Shown here: positions 24,411 through 35,371 of the stretch, piece by piece
How the letters are laid out: every line of letters begins with the position of its first letter
Position numbering within the stretch: position 1 is the stretch's first letter
Assembly (NCBI GenBank): GCA_014281115.1
Contig: JACONQ010000016.1
Location: 558,001-622,000 of the forward strand
DNA from: Laburnicola sp. R22_1
Lineage: Eukaryota > Ascomycota > Dothideomycetes > Pleosporales > Didymosphaeriaceae
Direction: 5' to 3'
Length of the DNA: 64,000 nt
Made by a program: the position numbers and the translations under genes
The notes under the pieces: model-generated
What the model was told of the DNA's origin: nothing
The model's input: the letters and a program-made list of their open reading frames with translations, nothing else
The model's database searches: none

Positions 24411-25458
24411 CTACTCCTCTGCGTAGCCCTCTGCAGGCGCAGCCTCACCACCCTCACCCTGCTCTGCCTGTCTCTGCTGCTCTGCCGCCTGTTGAGCAGC
24501 AATAGCCTTTGCGCCATAGTCTTGCGACATGGGCTGCACAACGGGCTGCTCCTCCTTGGGCTCGATGATGGTGACGGAGTCGGGAAGCGACTTAGCGGGG
24601 CCGGCCTTGCCTTCGGGGTCTGCACCGCGCATGATCTTGACCTTGATACCCAAGACACCCTGGCGGAGGAGAACGTGGCGAGTGGCGTTGTCGATGAAGT
24701 CCTTGGCTGGCTGACCAGAGTGGATCATGAAACCGTCCTATTCCATGTTAGATGCGGTCCCAGACTCGTCAGGAAGTAGGCGTACAGTGAACTTCATGCT
24801 CTTCGCACGAGCGGCCCTCAGCTTTCCGGAGACAACGACTTCACAGCCCTTGGCACCGCTCTCCATTATGAACCTGAGCACACCATAGCATGCTCGTCGC
24901 ACCGCAAGACCGTTGAGGAGCTTGTATCGGAGGGACTCGCACTGGGCGACGGCAGAGAGACCACGGTTCTGGACCTTGGCGGCGTACAGCGAGACGCTGT
25001 TCTCGGGGAACTTGAAGCGCTTCTGGATGAGCGAGGTGAGCTCGCGGATGCGGCGACCCTGCTCGCCGAGAACCTCTTGTGTGTGGGTTGCGCGGATGAT
25101 GATGTCGGTGACGGTGGGCGTCACGCGGACCTCGACGCCGGAGTAGCCTTCCTCAGCCAACTCGCGCTGAAAGAACTCGTTGAGCTCGGCGTAGAAAACA
25201 CCGTCTGTAAGAGAAGTTAGCCTGTGCCTTCTGCGCAAGCCGTTTCCATGCCCCGATGTCTTCCAACCATGCGCTCTTCGAGGATCTGACAAACTTCTCA
25301 CAAAGCCATGTCGCCCTCGCCCCTCCACGAGAAATAGAAAGGGTGTATCGTACCAGCAACGAACTTCCTGCGCTTAGAACTGCATGCTACATTAGCATTC
25401 GCCTCGATATCTCTCAATTGCGGAGCATCACTCACATCTGACCCTGAGGAGTGGCCAT
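24411..25458 (-). CDS. rps3: 40S ribosomal protein S3 (uS3)
   Basis: Exons in transcript order: 25436-25458, 25354-25379, 24786-25204 and 24411-24737, giving 264 residues. The start reads [39 protein letters not shown] (split by the first introns). A KH domain follows with the loop [10 protein letters not shown], then the S3 C-terminal domain through [24 protein letters not shown] and [14 protein letters not shown], and an acidic Gln/Ala-rich tail. The protein sits at the mRNA entry channel of the small subunit. Two tiny 5' exons (23 and 26 nt) and three introns of 56, 149 and 48 bp agree in frame. The 149-bp intron has no obvious snoRNA boxes. Confidence 0.97.
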
Positions 25459-26035
25459 TGTGTCGGACTGTAGGTTAGTGCTCTGAACTCCGGGACTGGC
25501 GTTCAGATATGCGAACCGGGTGTCGTGTAGGCGTTGGTTGTGGTCGAAGATAGGCGGGGAGGTCGAAATACTCTCTGGCCATCGATCATAATTAAGCGAA
25601 GTGGGCGCTAACGGCTTGGCATGACGCGAGCCACACCACAAGCCACTCACGATCTATTTTCATCACGATTGCACGGAAGAGTATACGAAGACTTCGCAGC
25701 CTTCGAAGTTAATCTGCTTAGCTCCTCGATACTCGACGCACACACATGACAGCAGTATTTCAAGCAGCGCAGCAGCTCTGTATTGAAGATCTTCGTCGTG
25801 TTAAGATTCTAACCAAGGTCGAGTCCGCACCATACACAGAGGAGTAAAACAGGAGGCACTAAAACCCAGTACCTAGCACACAGTGGTGCAGCGGCTCTGT
25901 ATACCGAACATGTACACATCTATGCTGAGACCGACTTCTCTAAACAATGCACAACACCCCAAACTCCACGTGTCCAATGCTCCAATGATGCGAGGTAACA
26001 ACAACAACAACAAGATGGCCATATCTTACTTAGAT
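25459..26035. other. Intergenic region upstream of rps3
   Basis: The rps3 promoter and the 3' flank of the transporter gene. A short (CAA)n run lies near 25997-26012. Nothing else is recognisable. Confidence 0.4.
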
Positions 26036-27423
26036 TTACATATGTTCAATGGGTTCTTCGGGAAGAAGTGGCTCCGGCCGTCTCTCCACGCAGCTCTTCA
26101 GCGGCGGCCTGACGAGGTCGTTGAAGACAAAAGTCCCATATACCAGTAGTGCGAAGCCCAAGACCTGGAGCCACTTGAAGGTTTCCCAGCCGAGTCCAAG
26201 AGATACGATCCAGATGAACAGAGTACGGCAGGTGTCGACGGTAGAACGAGACGTAGCGGTTACGGTACGAGTGACGCTGAGACCGAAGAAGTTAAATCCA
26301 CTGTATTTGTTAGCCAGCTGTATAACGATGGAGACGAAGAGTTGTGCAAAAGACTTACCCGATGCTGATCATGATAAGGACGGAGCTGATCGCGATAGCC
26401 GGAAAGTGCGTCATCTGATACAAGCCCTCCCTTGCATTAAAGTACCCAGTGCCGATAGCAAAATGCAGAACGATCATGACTATGAAAGTCACCAGGAAGC
26501 CGAAGATGCCTTCCCACCCAACAACCTTGATCGGCTCCATGGAGTACTTCTCCATGATTCGCTCCTCCAGCACGAACTGCGTAGCGGTAAATATCTGGGC
26601 TCCGGCAATCAAAAGTACACCGAAGATAGTCATGACGGCCTGACTCGGCGCGGTCATTGTCGTCTCCTCTCTCCTCAGGATGCTGCGTGCAGTCTCCGCA
26701 AGCGCCGCGTGCGACGGGGTTGCCTTGTCATCTCTGGTAATTGCGCCGGCAAGCCCGACTAATGCGACACCGAAAACTACCACGAACAGTGAGAACCACT
26801 TGTATAGCCCCAAGTGTCTCTTCAGGAACCACACGCTGAACAGCCCAACGAACAGAACTAGGGCGCCCCTCGTCATTTGGTAGATGCTCGCAGCTACGAA
26901 AAGCAGGCCGACGTTCATAAGAGTGGTTCCGGCGATGTCACAGCACGCCGGCAGCGCAAGAAGCATCACATTTGTACCGGTCAGCGGCAGTCTCCCCTCA
27001 TCATCCGGATGCGTAGGTTTAAGCGGGTTGGCTACCGCAGGAGTTTCGCTGTCGTCCGACAAGGCCGGAGTAGTAGTTCCCTCATCGTCCGCCTCGGGAA
27101 TAGCTTCGTAGCCTGCGCGGCGCGACCTGAAGCGCTGGTATGCGGAGAACAGACCGATAACGAGCCAACAGGCCGACTCGCCGATGAACATCTGGAGCGT
27201 TTGGAGAACAGGCTGTTCGAAATGTTCGCGGTACTTCTTCGAAGGGGAATCGCAGTTCTTGACGCATTGCATGTCCTAGCAAGCCACATGCACAGTTAGC
27301 TGGCAGGTCCTCGCGAACAGAGGCACACAAGACGCGTACCTGGTACTTGGTGAGGAGCGTATTGCACACTCCTGTCAGCAGCATCATAGCTACAAGAAAC
27401 GGAACTATGGCCTTGACCGCCAT
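26036..27423 (-). CDS. SLC35F6-like drug/metabolite-superfamily transporter
   Basis: Exons in transcript order: 27340-27423, 26359-27275 and 26036-26300, giving 421 residues. About ten hydrophobic segments are visible, starting with IVPFLVAMMLLTGVCNTLLTKYQ. Others include NVMLLALPACCDIAGTTLMNVGLLF, MTRGALVLFVGLFSVWFLKR, and LFIWIVSLGLGWETFKWLQVLGFALLVYGT near the C-terminus. The motifs CCDIAGTTLMNVGL, YQMTRGALV and TRTVTATSRSTVDTCRT resemble the SLC35F6 group (EamA/DMT fold). Human SLC35F6 has been reported on lysosomal and mitochondrial membranes; substrate and location here are unknown. A Ser/Thr/Asp-rich cytosolic loop near residues 75-110 is probably disordered. Family confidence is high, function low. 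Confidence 0.88.
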
Positions 27424-27922
27424 GGTGATGGTGCCTGGTACCTGGTCGGTCGACGGTATCCGGGGTTGGACTCGATGGAAGAGGGAGGCAACAACAAAAG
27501 ACACTCCAGCTAGCAGACTATGGCCCTCTTTGGGAATTAAAAAGGAGTAGAAGGATGAAGGGAAAGGCAGCTCACACTGCTGCCGGAACGATGTTGGCTC
27601 GAGCAGACATCGCGTGCGTGGCTCGGTGACATAGCTCACCGGATAACGTCACGTGGAGATAGCGAAACCTTGGAAGTCCCCTAGCGGATCTATGATCTAT
27701 CCGACGCGCTGGGCCGGGGACGCGTGATTGCAAGAACGTCAGGTGCGCCTGGAGCAGATCAGGTGCCGCCTCTTCTCACTCCCAATTTGCATTACCTCCA
27801 CCCATCCATGTCTGATGAAAAGCACGGCGACATTGCAGACACTCTAGCAAAAAGGCATCCTGATATATATTAACCTACACGCTACAGATCCATCATGCAG
27901 TACCCATCTCCGACCCAACCAC
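27424..27922. other. Intergenic region
   Basis: Upstream region of the transporter gene and 3' flank of the AAA ATPase gene; both genes point leftwards. No feature is recognised. Confidence 0.4.
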
Positions 27923-30211
27923 CTACTCGCCACCAACGAATCCCACAGCCTTCTTCTCATTCGCCTTCCTCAACCTCAACACCGTCTCCAGATGCCCCAT
28001 GCCCAAACACTCATCGTACTTTGTCGCCAACAGCATCGCCGTCTTTAACACGTTCTTGATCTGCCTTCCGTTGAGCTGTACCTCGGCCGGCTTCTCCAGC
28101 TCCGCGTCCGAGAAGGCGCCCACGTTCGAGTTCGTGGCGCGAGCATGCGTGGTTAAGAATGTGGACCAGATGTGCTTGCGAGATGTCTTGTCGAGATCGG
28201 TGTAGTTGAGGGTAAGGTGGATGCACGATTCGAAGGCCGCGTCCATATTCTCGAGACGATTTGTGGTCAGGAACATTATGCCAGAGAAGTATCTAAACAC
28301 GAGTCAGTAAACAGAATATAGATGCGTCAGTCTAGGACGTAAGATAAGGAAGCTATGTACTCAAGTAGTCGAAGGAAGATGGCGACAAGTTTATTGCCGT
28401 CCAGGTCGGCGGTGGAACGAGCTTCCATGAAGACATCTGCTTCGTCCAGGAGGAGTACTAATCAGTACGTTAGTATCTTCCCTGCAGGTTCAAAGACAAG
28501 AAATGATGTCTTACCAGCATTCCACTTGGAACACATCTCAAGGATATCCTGAAGCTTGTTTTCCAGCGCACTAGGCTTGGAGCCCAGATCCGCGGCACCA
28601 ATGCTGTATAACGGCGCCTTCATGGCTTCAGCAACACTGTCAGCAGTCAATGTCTTTCCTACTCCGGGAGGTCCAGCGAGCAACATGATGATGCCCTTGC
28701 CCTTCCCTTGAATCAAGTCATCGAAGTCCTCGCGACTCTTAGCCTGTGACTCGGCAAACGAAAGAATAAGATCTTTCTGTTCCTGCGGTGCAACGAGCGA
28801 CTTGAAAGCATCCTCATTCCAGTCAATGTCCTTGATGCTGTCGATGAAGAACACCAACCACCTCTTGTCACGGAGCGAGTAGCCACGGACCCTGGCATCG
28901 GCAATCAATTGCTGTTCCGTGGTTAGAACGGACGGAGAACCCTCGTTGACAACAAGTCGTTTGCCGACAGGAGCGGGAGCTTTCTTCTGGCCGACGTTCT
29001 TGTCAAGCAAGACATAGTCTTTGTTGGTCTCTTCGCTGCTGTTACGTTTTGCATCGTGTTGAGGAGGGTTCGGTGTCTCGAACAGCTCCAGAGACGTCCT
29101 CTTTTCATAACGCGAGAACGAGTATGCGTCAACGATGATGCGGCTATTCACGTCGAACCTTTGTTCCCCGCGATGGGGTTTACCCACGGCGACTCCGTCG
29201 TAAGCCACGAAGTGATAGCCCTTGTACGCTTCGAATAGTTTTCCGCGCGCGATAAGCCTGGCCTTGAGCTTCTCAGAATCTGCATGGAACGACAATGGAT
29301 AAGCTGCAAACTTGGTGATCTTCTTGGTGCCTTTGAGCTCGGTGATGAGGAGGTTCTCCTTGTTGTATCCAAATTGCGTGCCGTCGAAGTCAACGTACTG
29401 ACACTCCAACTTATACACCTTCATGCCGTTGTTGCTGTCGAATTTGGCAGTCCTGAGTTTGTAAATGCGGTCGTGGCCATCAAGTGTGCGGTAGATGAGG
29501 CAACCCGGTTGGTACAGAGTCCAGATCTTGCCGAACGTCGTCACCCCATGAGAGATCAAATCGCTCCTCTCACGAATCAGTGAACCAAGCTCGGTCTCCA
29601 AGGTGGAGCATAGAAGCTCCATATGGGATACGGCTTTCTCGGTCAATTCAACCCCCGAAGCCGACGCAATCTCTTTCTGGCGTTTGAGTGGCGCGCGCTC
29701 AAGTTGAAGTTCATCCCATCGGTGCACGAAGCATTCGAATGGCGCATTAAACTCCAGAAGTTCGAGCTCAGTCATAACACCTACGTAGTTCTCCAACACG
29801 CGAGCCAGGCTGTCTTTAAGGACTAGGCTCTATACAACAACAGAGTGCAGGTCTAGGGTTTTACTAGGATCGGCCAAAAGCTTGTACCAAGCGACCAGAG
29901 CATGCTGCGCCGAGTGTGCGTCCTCTGCTGGGGGTCTAACTCGAGTAGGGTATTGCGTCGTCCACTTGATTTTGTTGTTAGTCCATGTTCACGACCTTGG
30001 GTACTAGAATGCTACAACAGGTTCGATGCTCTGCCCATCTTAGGTATAGCACTTCCTAGCACAAGAGAAGGCAGCCCGGTGAAGTAGACTTGGGGTGAAA
30101 GTTCTGTATGCGTACCTTATTAGGCAGGAACGGATCTGCGTAAACGCTATGAATGCTCGCAAGACTGCCAGTCGGAGCAGCTTTGATTGTTGCCGCAGGA
30201 GCACCAGCCAT
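27923..30211 (-). CDS. AAA-family ATPase interrupted by one in-frame TAG
   Basis: Exons in transcript order: 30116-30211, 28515-29964, 28361-28457 and 27923-28292; they sum to 671 codons in one frame apart from a TAG at 29830-29832. The N-terminal region (WTTQYPTRV, ALVAWYKLLADPSKTLDLHSVVV) and the sequence after the TAG (SLVLKDSLARVLENYVGV) align continuously with fungal AAA proteins carrying an N-terminal DUF7025-type region. The AAA domain has Walker A GPPGVGKT, Walker B VLLLDEADVF, sensor-1 FLTTNR and a C-terminal lid. Related proteins usually have Gln or Glu at the TAG position, and CAG to TAG is one C-to-T change. As it stands the start at 30211 gives only a 76-residue peptide. A downstream Met at 29775 would still give about 617 residues with the whole ATPase domain. 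Possible readings are pseudogene, shortened protein, readthrough or base-call error. Confidence 0.8.
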
Positions 30212-30310
30212 GCTTTTGGACAGAGTAGACGTACGGGGAGGGTGGGGCAGGAAAATGTTCGAGTATGACGGAGCCGTGTTGGATCAATTGAAATGACAAG
30301 AGAGGCAGTT

Positions 30311-30735
30311 GATTCTTGGATTTATATATATATTTTCCTTTTAGCTATTTTCACCGTAAGGGATGTTAGCTGGCTATAGTAAAGCGTATATAACGCTTAG
30401 TTGTTAGTTATATAACTTATTATACAATATTAGTTATATTAGTTAGGTGCACTATACCTATATATATATTAGTAACTACTCTATACTTATATACTATAAG
30501 TATATGCAACGTGTTACTATAGGCAGAACTGTTAACTGTTAACTATCTCCCCACAAGCCCACACAATAGGTTAAAATACTCCTTAGCAACGCTGCTCGCT
30601 CGCCTCCTCTTCTACCTCCTCCTCCTCCTCTTACCACTATGTTAAACGCGACACTACCGCTGAACCGACTAACGCGACTTGTCCTCACGCCTGGGGCACT
30701 CAGCAAAGTTCATGTGCGATTCTTGGATTTATATA
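30311..30735. repeat. 18-bp direct repeats bracketing an AT-rich insert
   Basis: GATTCTTGGATTTATATA is present at 30311-30328 and again, identically, at 30718-30735. Between them lie 389 bases: a strongly AT-rich first part (about 30320-30530, many TATA/TTAG words) and then a CTC-rich stretch. No coding potential was seen. It sits 100 bases upstream of the AAA ATPase start, in its promoter. Confidence 0.7.
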
Positions 30736-31698
30736 CCTGAGATATGCGTCACATAGCAACTAGTACCTAGTGGTTGCCTAGCCTGATCTGGATGGGCAGG
30801 GACGTGATTGGATCGTAAAGTTGGAGCCGGAGCATTGTACCACTCACAAGCAGGTGGCAGACTACTCCTATTCACATTGTTTCCAAGTGAGCATAGTATA
30901 CACAGTAGCGATTAGCAAAAGGCGATCTCAAGTCCGCCTTACGGTTACTCGAAGGGGGACCACTGCCACTTTCGCCACTAGGTGGCAAAGAAATGGAGAG
31001 TACCAATTGGCTGAACATAGTAACGTGGCTGATAATATTTGTGGCGAAGTGCTTTAACGTTGACTATCGTACGAATTGCTCAGATCTCCTCTATATGTAG
31101 CTAGAGAGAGGCATACCAAATGGCGTGTCCTAGAACGTTGGTAGAATAGCCATACCGCAAATTCGAGCTACGACTATCAAAACGTTGACTGTATAGTGAC
31201 CTGCAGCGACAACACTTGAAGCAATTGATAATAAAGATAGTCAGAATCAGAGTCACTTCACCTAGGCACCTAGGTACCTAGGTAAGCGCTAGATCACATG
31301 ATCCACGGCGCACCTGTCATCACCACTACGCTCGATGCGGATAGCGTGCCATTGTTAAAATATTAAAGCAACCATGTGCATGTATTCGAAAGGTATCTAA
31401 GATAGATTCTACTATTCTTTTTCTCTCCTTATGCTATTCCTTATGCTATTATCACCGAGTGGGACACCAGCCGGCCGTATTAAGCATACATTTACGCTTC
31501 CAAGGTTCCAAGGTTCCAAGCTTCCAAGGTTATCAATCACGTGATATGAATTTCGCCAGGGTGTTCCATGCTCGTACACATGTCATTAACGACACCGTGA
31601 TCACATGCTGTCGAGTAAACCTTGGAATTTCACTATGCATATCTCGCGGACGTACGCAGATAGTTGGGCATATCCACTAAATCTACATATTTCCAAGC
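30736..31698. other. Intergenic region
   Basis: No gene is supported. It contains overlapping CCTAGG/GGTACC palindromes at about 31260-31283 and an octamer repeat at 31498-31529. A CACGTG E-box lies at about 31538-31543. Confidence 0.4.
31498..31529. repeat. Octamer tandem repeat (TTCCAAGG)4
   Basis: Four direct copies of TTCCAAGG (third copy TTCCAAGC) lie at 31498-31529 in the 3' flank of the MFS permease gene. Confidence 0.9.
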
Positions 31699-33295
31699 CT
31701 ACAAAAACCATCTGAAATCTGGATTGTTCGGCCCATCCCTCAACTTCTCCGTACTCACGTCCCTAGCGCTGAGATTCACACCCTGCTTCTTGTTCCTGCG
31801 AGCATTATCGATGATCATGTACGTTCCCAGCAGAAGGGCAATAAGACATCCCGTCGCACCAAACGCAGCGGTGGTTGCCAGAGCAGGCGTGTATTTCGGC
31901 TTGTCTTGCCCTCGGAAGATGTTTGAACTCACAACGCCCATAAGGTTGGCGAGCGGCACGCCAACAGAAGTGAGTGTAACGCGGCGACCTTCATGTGCGA
32001 TGTTGTTGTTGTACCATGTGGAGAGCAGCACCGAAGGCGCAGAGGTACCCCAGACCATCATGAAGGCGGCAAAATAACCAAGCGAGAGATGTGTTGGAAC
32101 ATCGATGGCGGCGTAAATGATGAAGCCGATGAAGGTGAGCGTGAAGCCGAGCGCAATAAATGGAAATCGCAGGCGTGTGAGATCGGATGTGAAGGCAAGA
32201 ATGAGGAGGAAGCATGCGCCAACGATATTAGGCGCTACCGTGTAAAGGTTGGTCTTGACCTTGTCGTACTTCATCGCCCCGATGATCTGGGGCATGAAAA
32301 GGCCGACAGATTGAAGCGGAACACCGAGACATAGCTCGATGGCCAGGAAGCCATACGTGGATGGTAACTTGAAGATCTTCAGCGAATCCTTGAAGTTAAA
32401 CTTCTCGTCCACCACGCTACTCGAGTCCATCTGTATGCGCGTGAATGCCAATTTCTTTTCATCCTCATTCAGAAATTTCGCTTCATGCGCGTTTTTTGGC
32501 AACCACCAGTAAGCGACAAAGGAGAACACGATGGTAAGGCTGCCTTCGATTATGAACAGGTAGCGCCAAGCTTCGAGCTTAGACTTGATGTGGAATACCG
32601 CATAGGCGAGGAGGCCAGAGAAGGCGTTTGCGATGTTCGAGGCGGCGTAAAACAGGGCGAGACGACGCGCGAGCTCGCCACGACGGTAAAAGGTGGTAAG
32701 ATAGTAGATGACCAGCGGGAAAAAAGCAGACTCGGCCATTCCTAAAAGGAATATTAGTCGTGGTTCATAAACAACGGGCGGTTAGGTGTTCGCCGAGTAC
32801 CAAGCGTGAGAGACACGAAATGCACTCGCCCAAGAACCATCTTAGAGCCATCATTCCACCCCAATTTTTCACAGACGCACTCAACAACGTCATGCTTCCG
32901 AACGAGAACATCAAAATCGGTAGCATCCGATGCGGCCCAATTTTCTTTCCTAACATGGAAATGGGCGGTGCAAAAAGCACATACGGAATAAAGAATATGC
33001 TCAGCATGATGTTGTACTGATTGTCTTTGAAATCCAGGTCCTTGTCCATATCGTCTGTCTTTGCGTTGCCGAGATTGCCTTTGTCGAGCGCGTTAAAGAG
33101 GTACATGAGCGCGAGCATTGGCAAAATGCGGATATCGAATTTCAGGGCAAGAGCCTTTTCGTGCTCAAAGGTCGGAAGGTGCTCCGTCTGTCCCTCGAGG
33201 GGGACGGGCGCATGACCATCTGAGGAAGAGCTGGAGGCGGTTACTTCGAGACCGTCCTTTGTGAGCTCGGGCTCAGGTCCTTTGCTGGTGGCCAT
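31699..33295 (-). CDS. Dal5-type MFS permease (anion:cation symporter family)
   Basis: Exons 32830-33295 and 31699-32741 give 502 residues. The hydrophilic N-terminus is followed by FDIRILPMLALMYLFNALDKGNLGNAKTD, the TM1 signature of the allantoate/pantothenate/nicotinate (ACS) group. About twelve membrane segments follow, with RWFLGMAESAFFPLVIYYLTTFYRRGELARRLALFY around TM4-5 and WYNNNIAHEGRRV-type sequence in the second half. It should be a plasma-membrane H+ symporter for small organic anions; the substrate cannot be told from sequence. The intron (32742-32829) starts with GC (GCGAGT) rather than GT: only this junction keeps both frame (466+1043 nt) and the conserved RWFLGM. The last residues lack any targeting signal I recognise. 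Confidence 0.9.
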
Positions 33296-34044
33296 GTTTG
33301 GCAGACGCGTGGAGCGGATTTTAACCGCCAAGTCCTCTGGTGCTCTCTTCAGAAGTAAGAGAAGAAGTCGCCAGTCGCGCGAAAGCAAAGGCAACCCGGG
33401 GGTGCTGGTCTTTGTATCGCCAGAGCCCGCGTCAACGTTACAATGCAACGTTCTATTGAGCTTCCTAGCTCCTTGTAAGCAGCTGTGTATGCACGCGAGC
33501 GGCGTTGCAGGCCTAAAAGGTTGCGGTCAGGACTCACAGCGTCGTGCAACCCTGCTCTTCCGCATCATGATAGGACGCTACCCAATCCGCGTGACATGAT
33601 TCTGAGCGGTCAGCTCCCTCGGTGGCCTGCGAGTGGTTCGACGGACGGTTCTGCGGAGAGAGGATCGACGAGAACCTTGTCTGATAAGGATGGGGGAGGA
33701 CGTGAAGCCCTGGAGAGTCGGGACGCTCGATCGAGTAGCCCGGCCGCTGGGTTAGCGTCTGTCACGAAGGAAGGAAGGAAGCGCTTTGTCTGGGAAGGCT
33801 CGACTGCCTCCGCGGGTCTCGGGAGCGTTTATTGTTCGTTGACTCCTTCCTGAACCGCACGTGGAGATTATCGTTCTTTCCCCGCAAATCCCCGCGTTCA
33901 GAGCCCGACCTGCGCCGTAGGTATCTCCCTCTTGCTTCCCCCCACCGTCCCCATTGTTGCTACGCCAGAGAACGGGAAAATGTTGCCCAATGCTACAAAT
34001 GGCGCTGCTTCTATTGTATGTAAACTCTTGACACTTATCTCTAC
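33296..34044. other. Intergenic region upstream of the MFS permease
   Basis: Promoter side of the permease gene. No gene is visible; the overlapping small frames do not resemble known families. Confidence 0.4.
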
Positions 34045-34391
34045 TGAAACATTCCTATTGAGATAAGTCGGGTAGCACAAGAGGTAGATATGTCGGGAAA
34101 ACCGACTTATCTCTAGGAATGTCTCACGACAAAAAACGCTGTTTTCTGTTCCAAGACACGCTTCTGGGAGCACCCTATGGATAAGGTAGCACAAGCAGGG
34201 GTAGATATGTCGGGAAAACCGACTTATCTACCCTCTTGTGCTACCCGACTTATCTCATGGGAATGTCTCACGACCAAAAACATCGTTTTCTGTTCTAAGA
34301 CACGCCTCTGGGACTACCCTACGATAAGTCGGGTTACACTAAAAGGTAGATAAGTCGGGGAAAACCGACTTATCTCAATAGGAATGTTTCA
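34045..34391. mobile_element. Nested-hairpin repeat element with 27-bp terminal inverted repeats
   Basis: A 27-base perfect inverted repeat bounds the element: 34045-34071 begins TGAAACATTCCTATTG and 34365-34391 is its reverse complement. Inside, three units start with GATAAG at 34062, 34180 and 34323. Each carries a hairpin of the form GATAAGTCGG...CCGACTTATC. The first two hairpins are followed by similar spacers with TGTTNNAAGACACGC. Copies differ mostly by transitions. No coding capacity and no clear target-site duplication were found. It could be a non-autonomous DNA transposon (MITE-like) or a self-amplified palindromic repeat. It contains at least eight GATAAG/CTTATC words. Confidence 0.65.
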
Positions 34392-35371
34392 CCTGTGGCG
34401 CGGCAGAGAGGCTGCTTACTCCGTTTATTGTGTTCCAAGCGCGCAAGTTGCAACCATCGACACCCATGGCTCGTATTTCCTCTACAAAATGCAGCGTTTT
34501 CAAGGCAGCCATACATACACTCTGGACGTAAGCATAGAGCAGCGCACCACACCTCCTACCTCGGTCTACGTACCTAATCGTCGTCGCACCGCCAGCCGCC
34601 CTCCAAGCTTATCAGGTAGACAGCTGCCGCGCATTTTCGTTCTCTGGAGTCTGTACCACGACTACTGATAAGTACTCGGACGTGCATCTCACCCATCTCC
34701 ATCTCAGCCTAATAGCGAGCGACTACATCAACAAAAAAAACGTACGATTCATCCAGCCGCAGCCACGTCCCTGCATACATATATTATCTAGCGGTGGCGA
34801 GTCGACCAACGACGACACCGGCGCCTTATCCGAGGTCCCAAGCCCATCAGCCGCTAGGTACGCAGCTGGGCAGTGGGCAGATGGCAGGGCAGGGGCAGGG
34901 TGCAACAACGACAGCTTATCTCCCGCGCGCCGACATCGTGTCGAACCAGGCAGGTCTGTCGATGATTAGAGTTGCACAGGTCACCGCTCCTGCAAGGTGG
35001 CTACAACCAAGTAGGCAGCTGGGACCCGCAACCACAGATCGCGTTATACACGTCGCATCACGTCGCTTTATCCGAAACATGTTGGGGCAGGGCTAGAAGG
35101 TGTAGCGGCCTATGCCAAAGGATATCCATATCGCTGCAGCTGTGCGCTAATCATACACCTGCAGCGTGTGCATTTTGCAGAGCTGCTGCTAGTCTATCAT
35201 GTCCATGAATAACATAAAGAGATAAGGTCCACCCAAGCTGCAAATAATGAAGCCGTGGAAATACATTCAACGCCATATGGGTATCCTTCCCTGCCAAGTC
35301 TTTTGATTGAAACGCCTGTACAAGATTCAAAATGGTGTACATGTGAACAAAAGGAATAGGTATCAAGCGGC
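34392..35371. other. Intergenic region
   Basis: Sequence between the repeat element and the 3' end of the coiled-coil gene. The first 50 bases may be a decayed further spacer of the element (TGTTCCAAGCGCGC near 34431). No gene is supported. Confidence 0.4.

Noticed and set aside
25205..25353. Possible intron-encoded snoRNA in the 149-bp rps3 intron
   Set aside because: No recognisable C/D or H/ACA box pair on the transcribed strand; only a normal branch site and acceptor.
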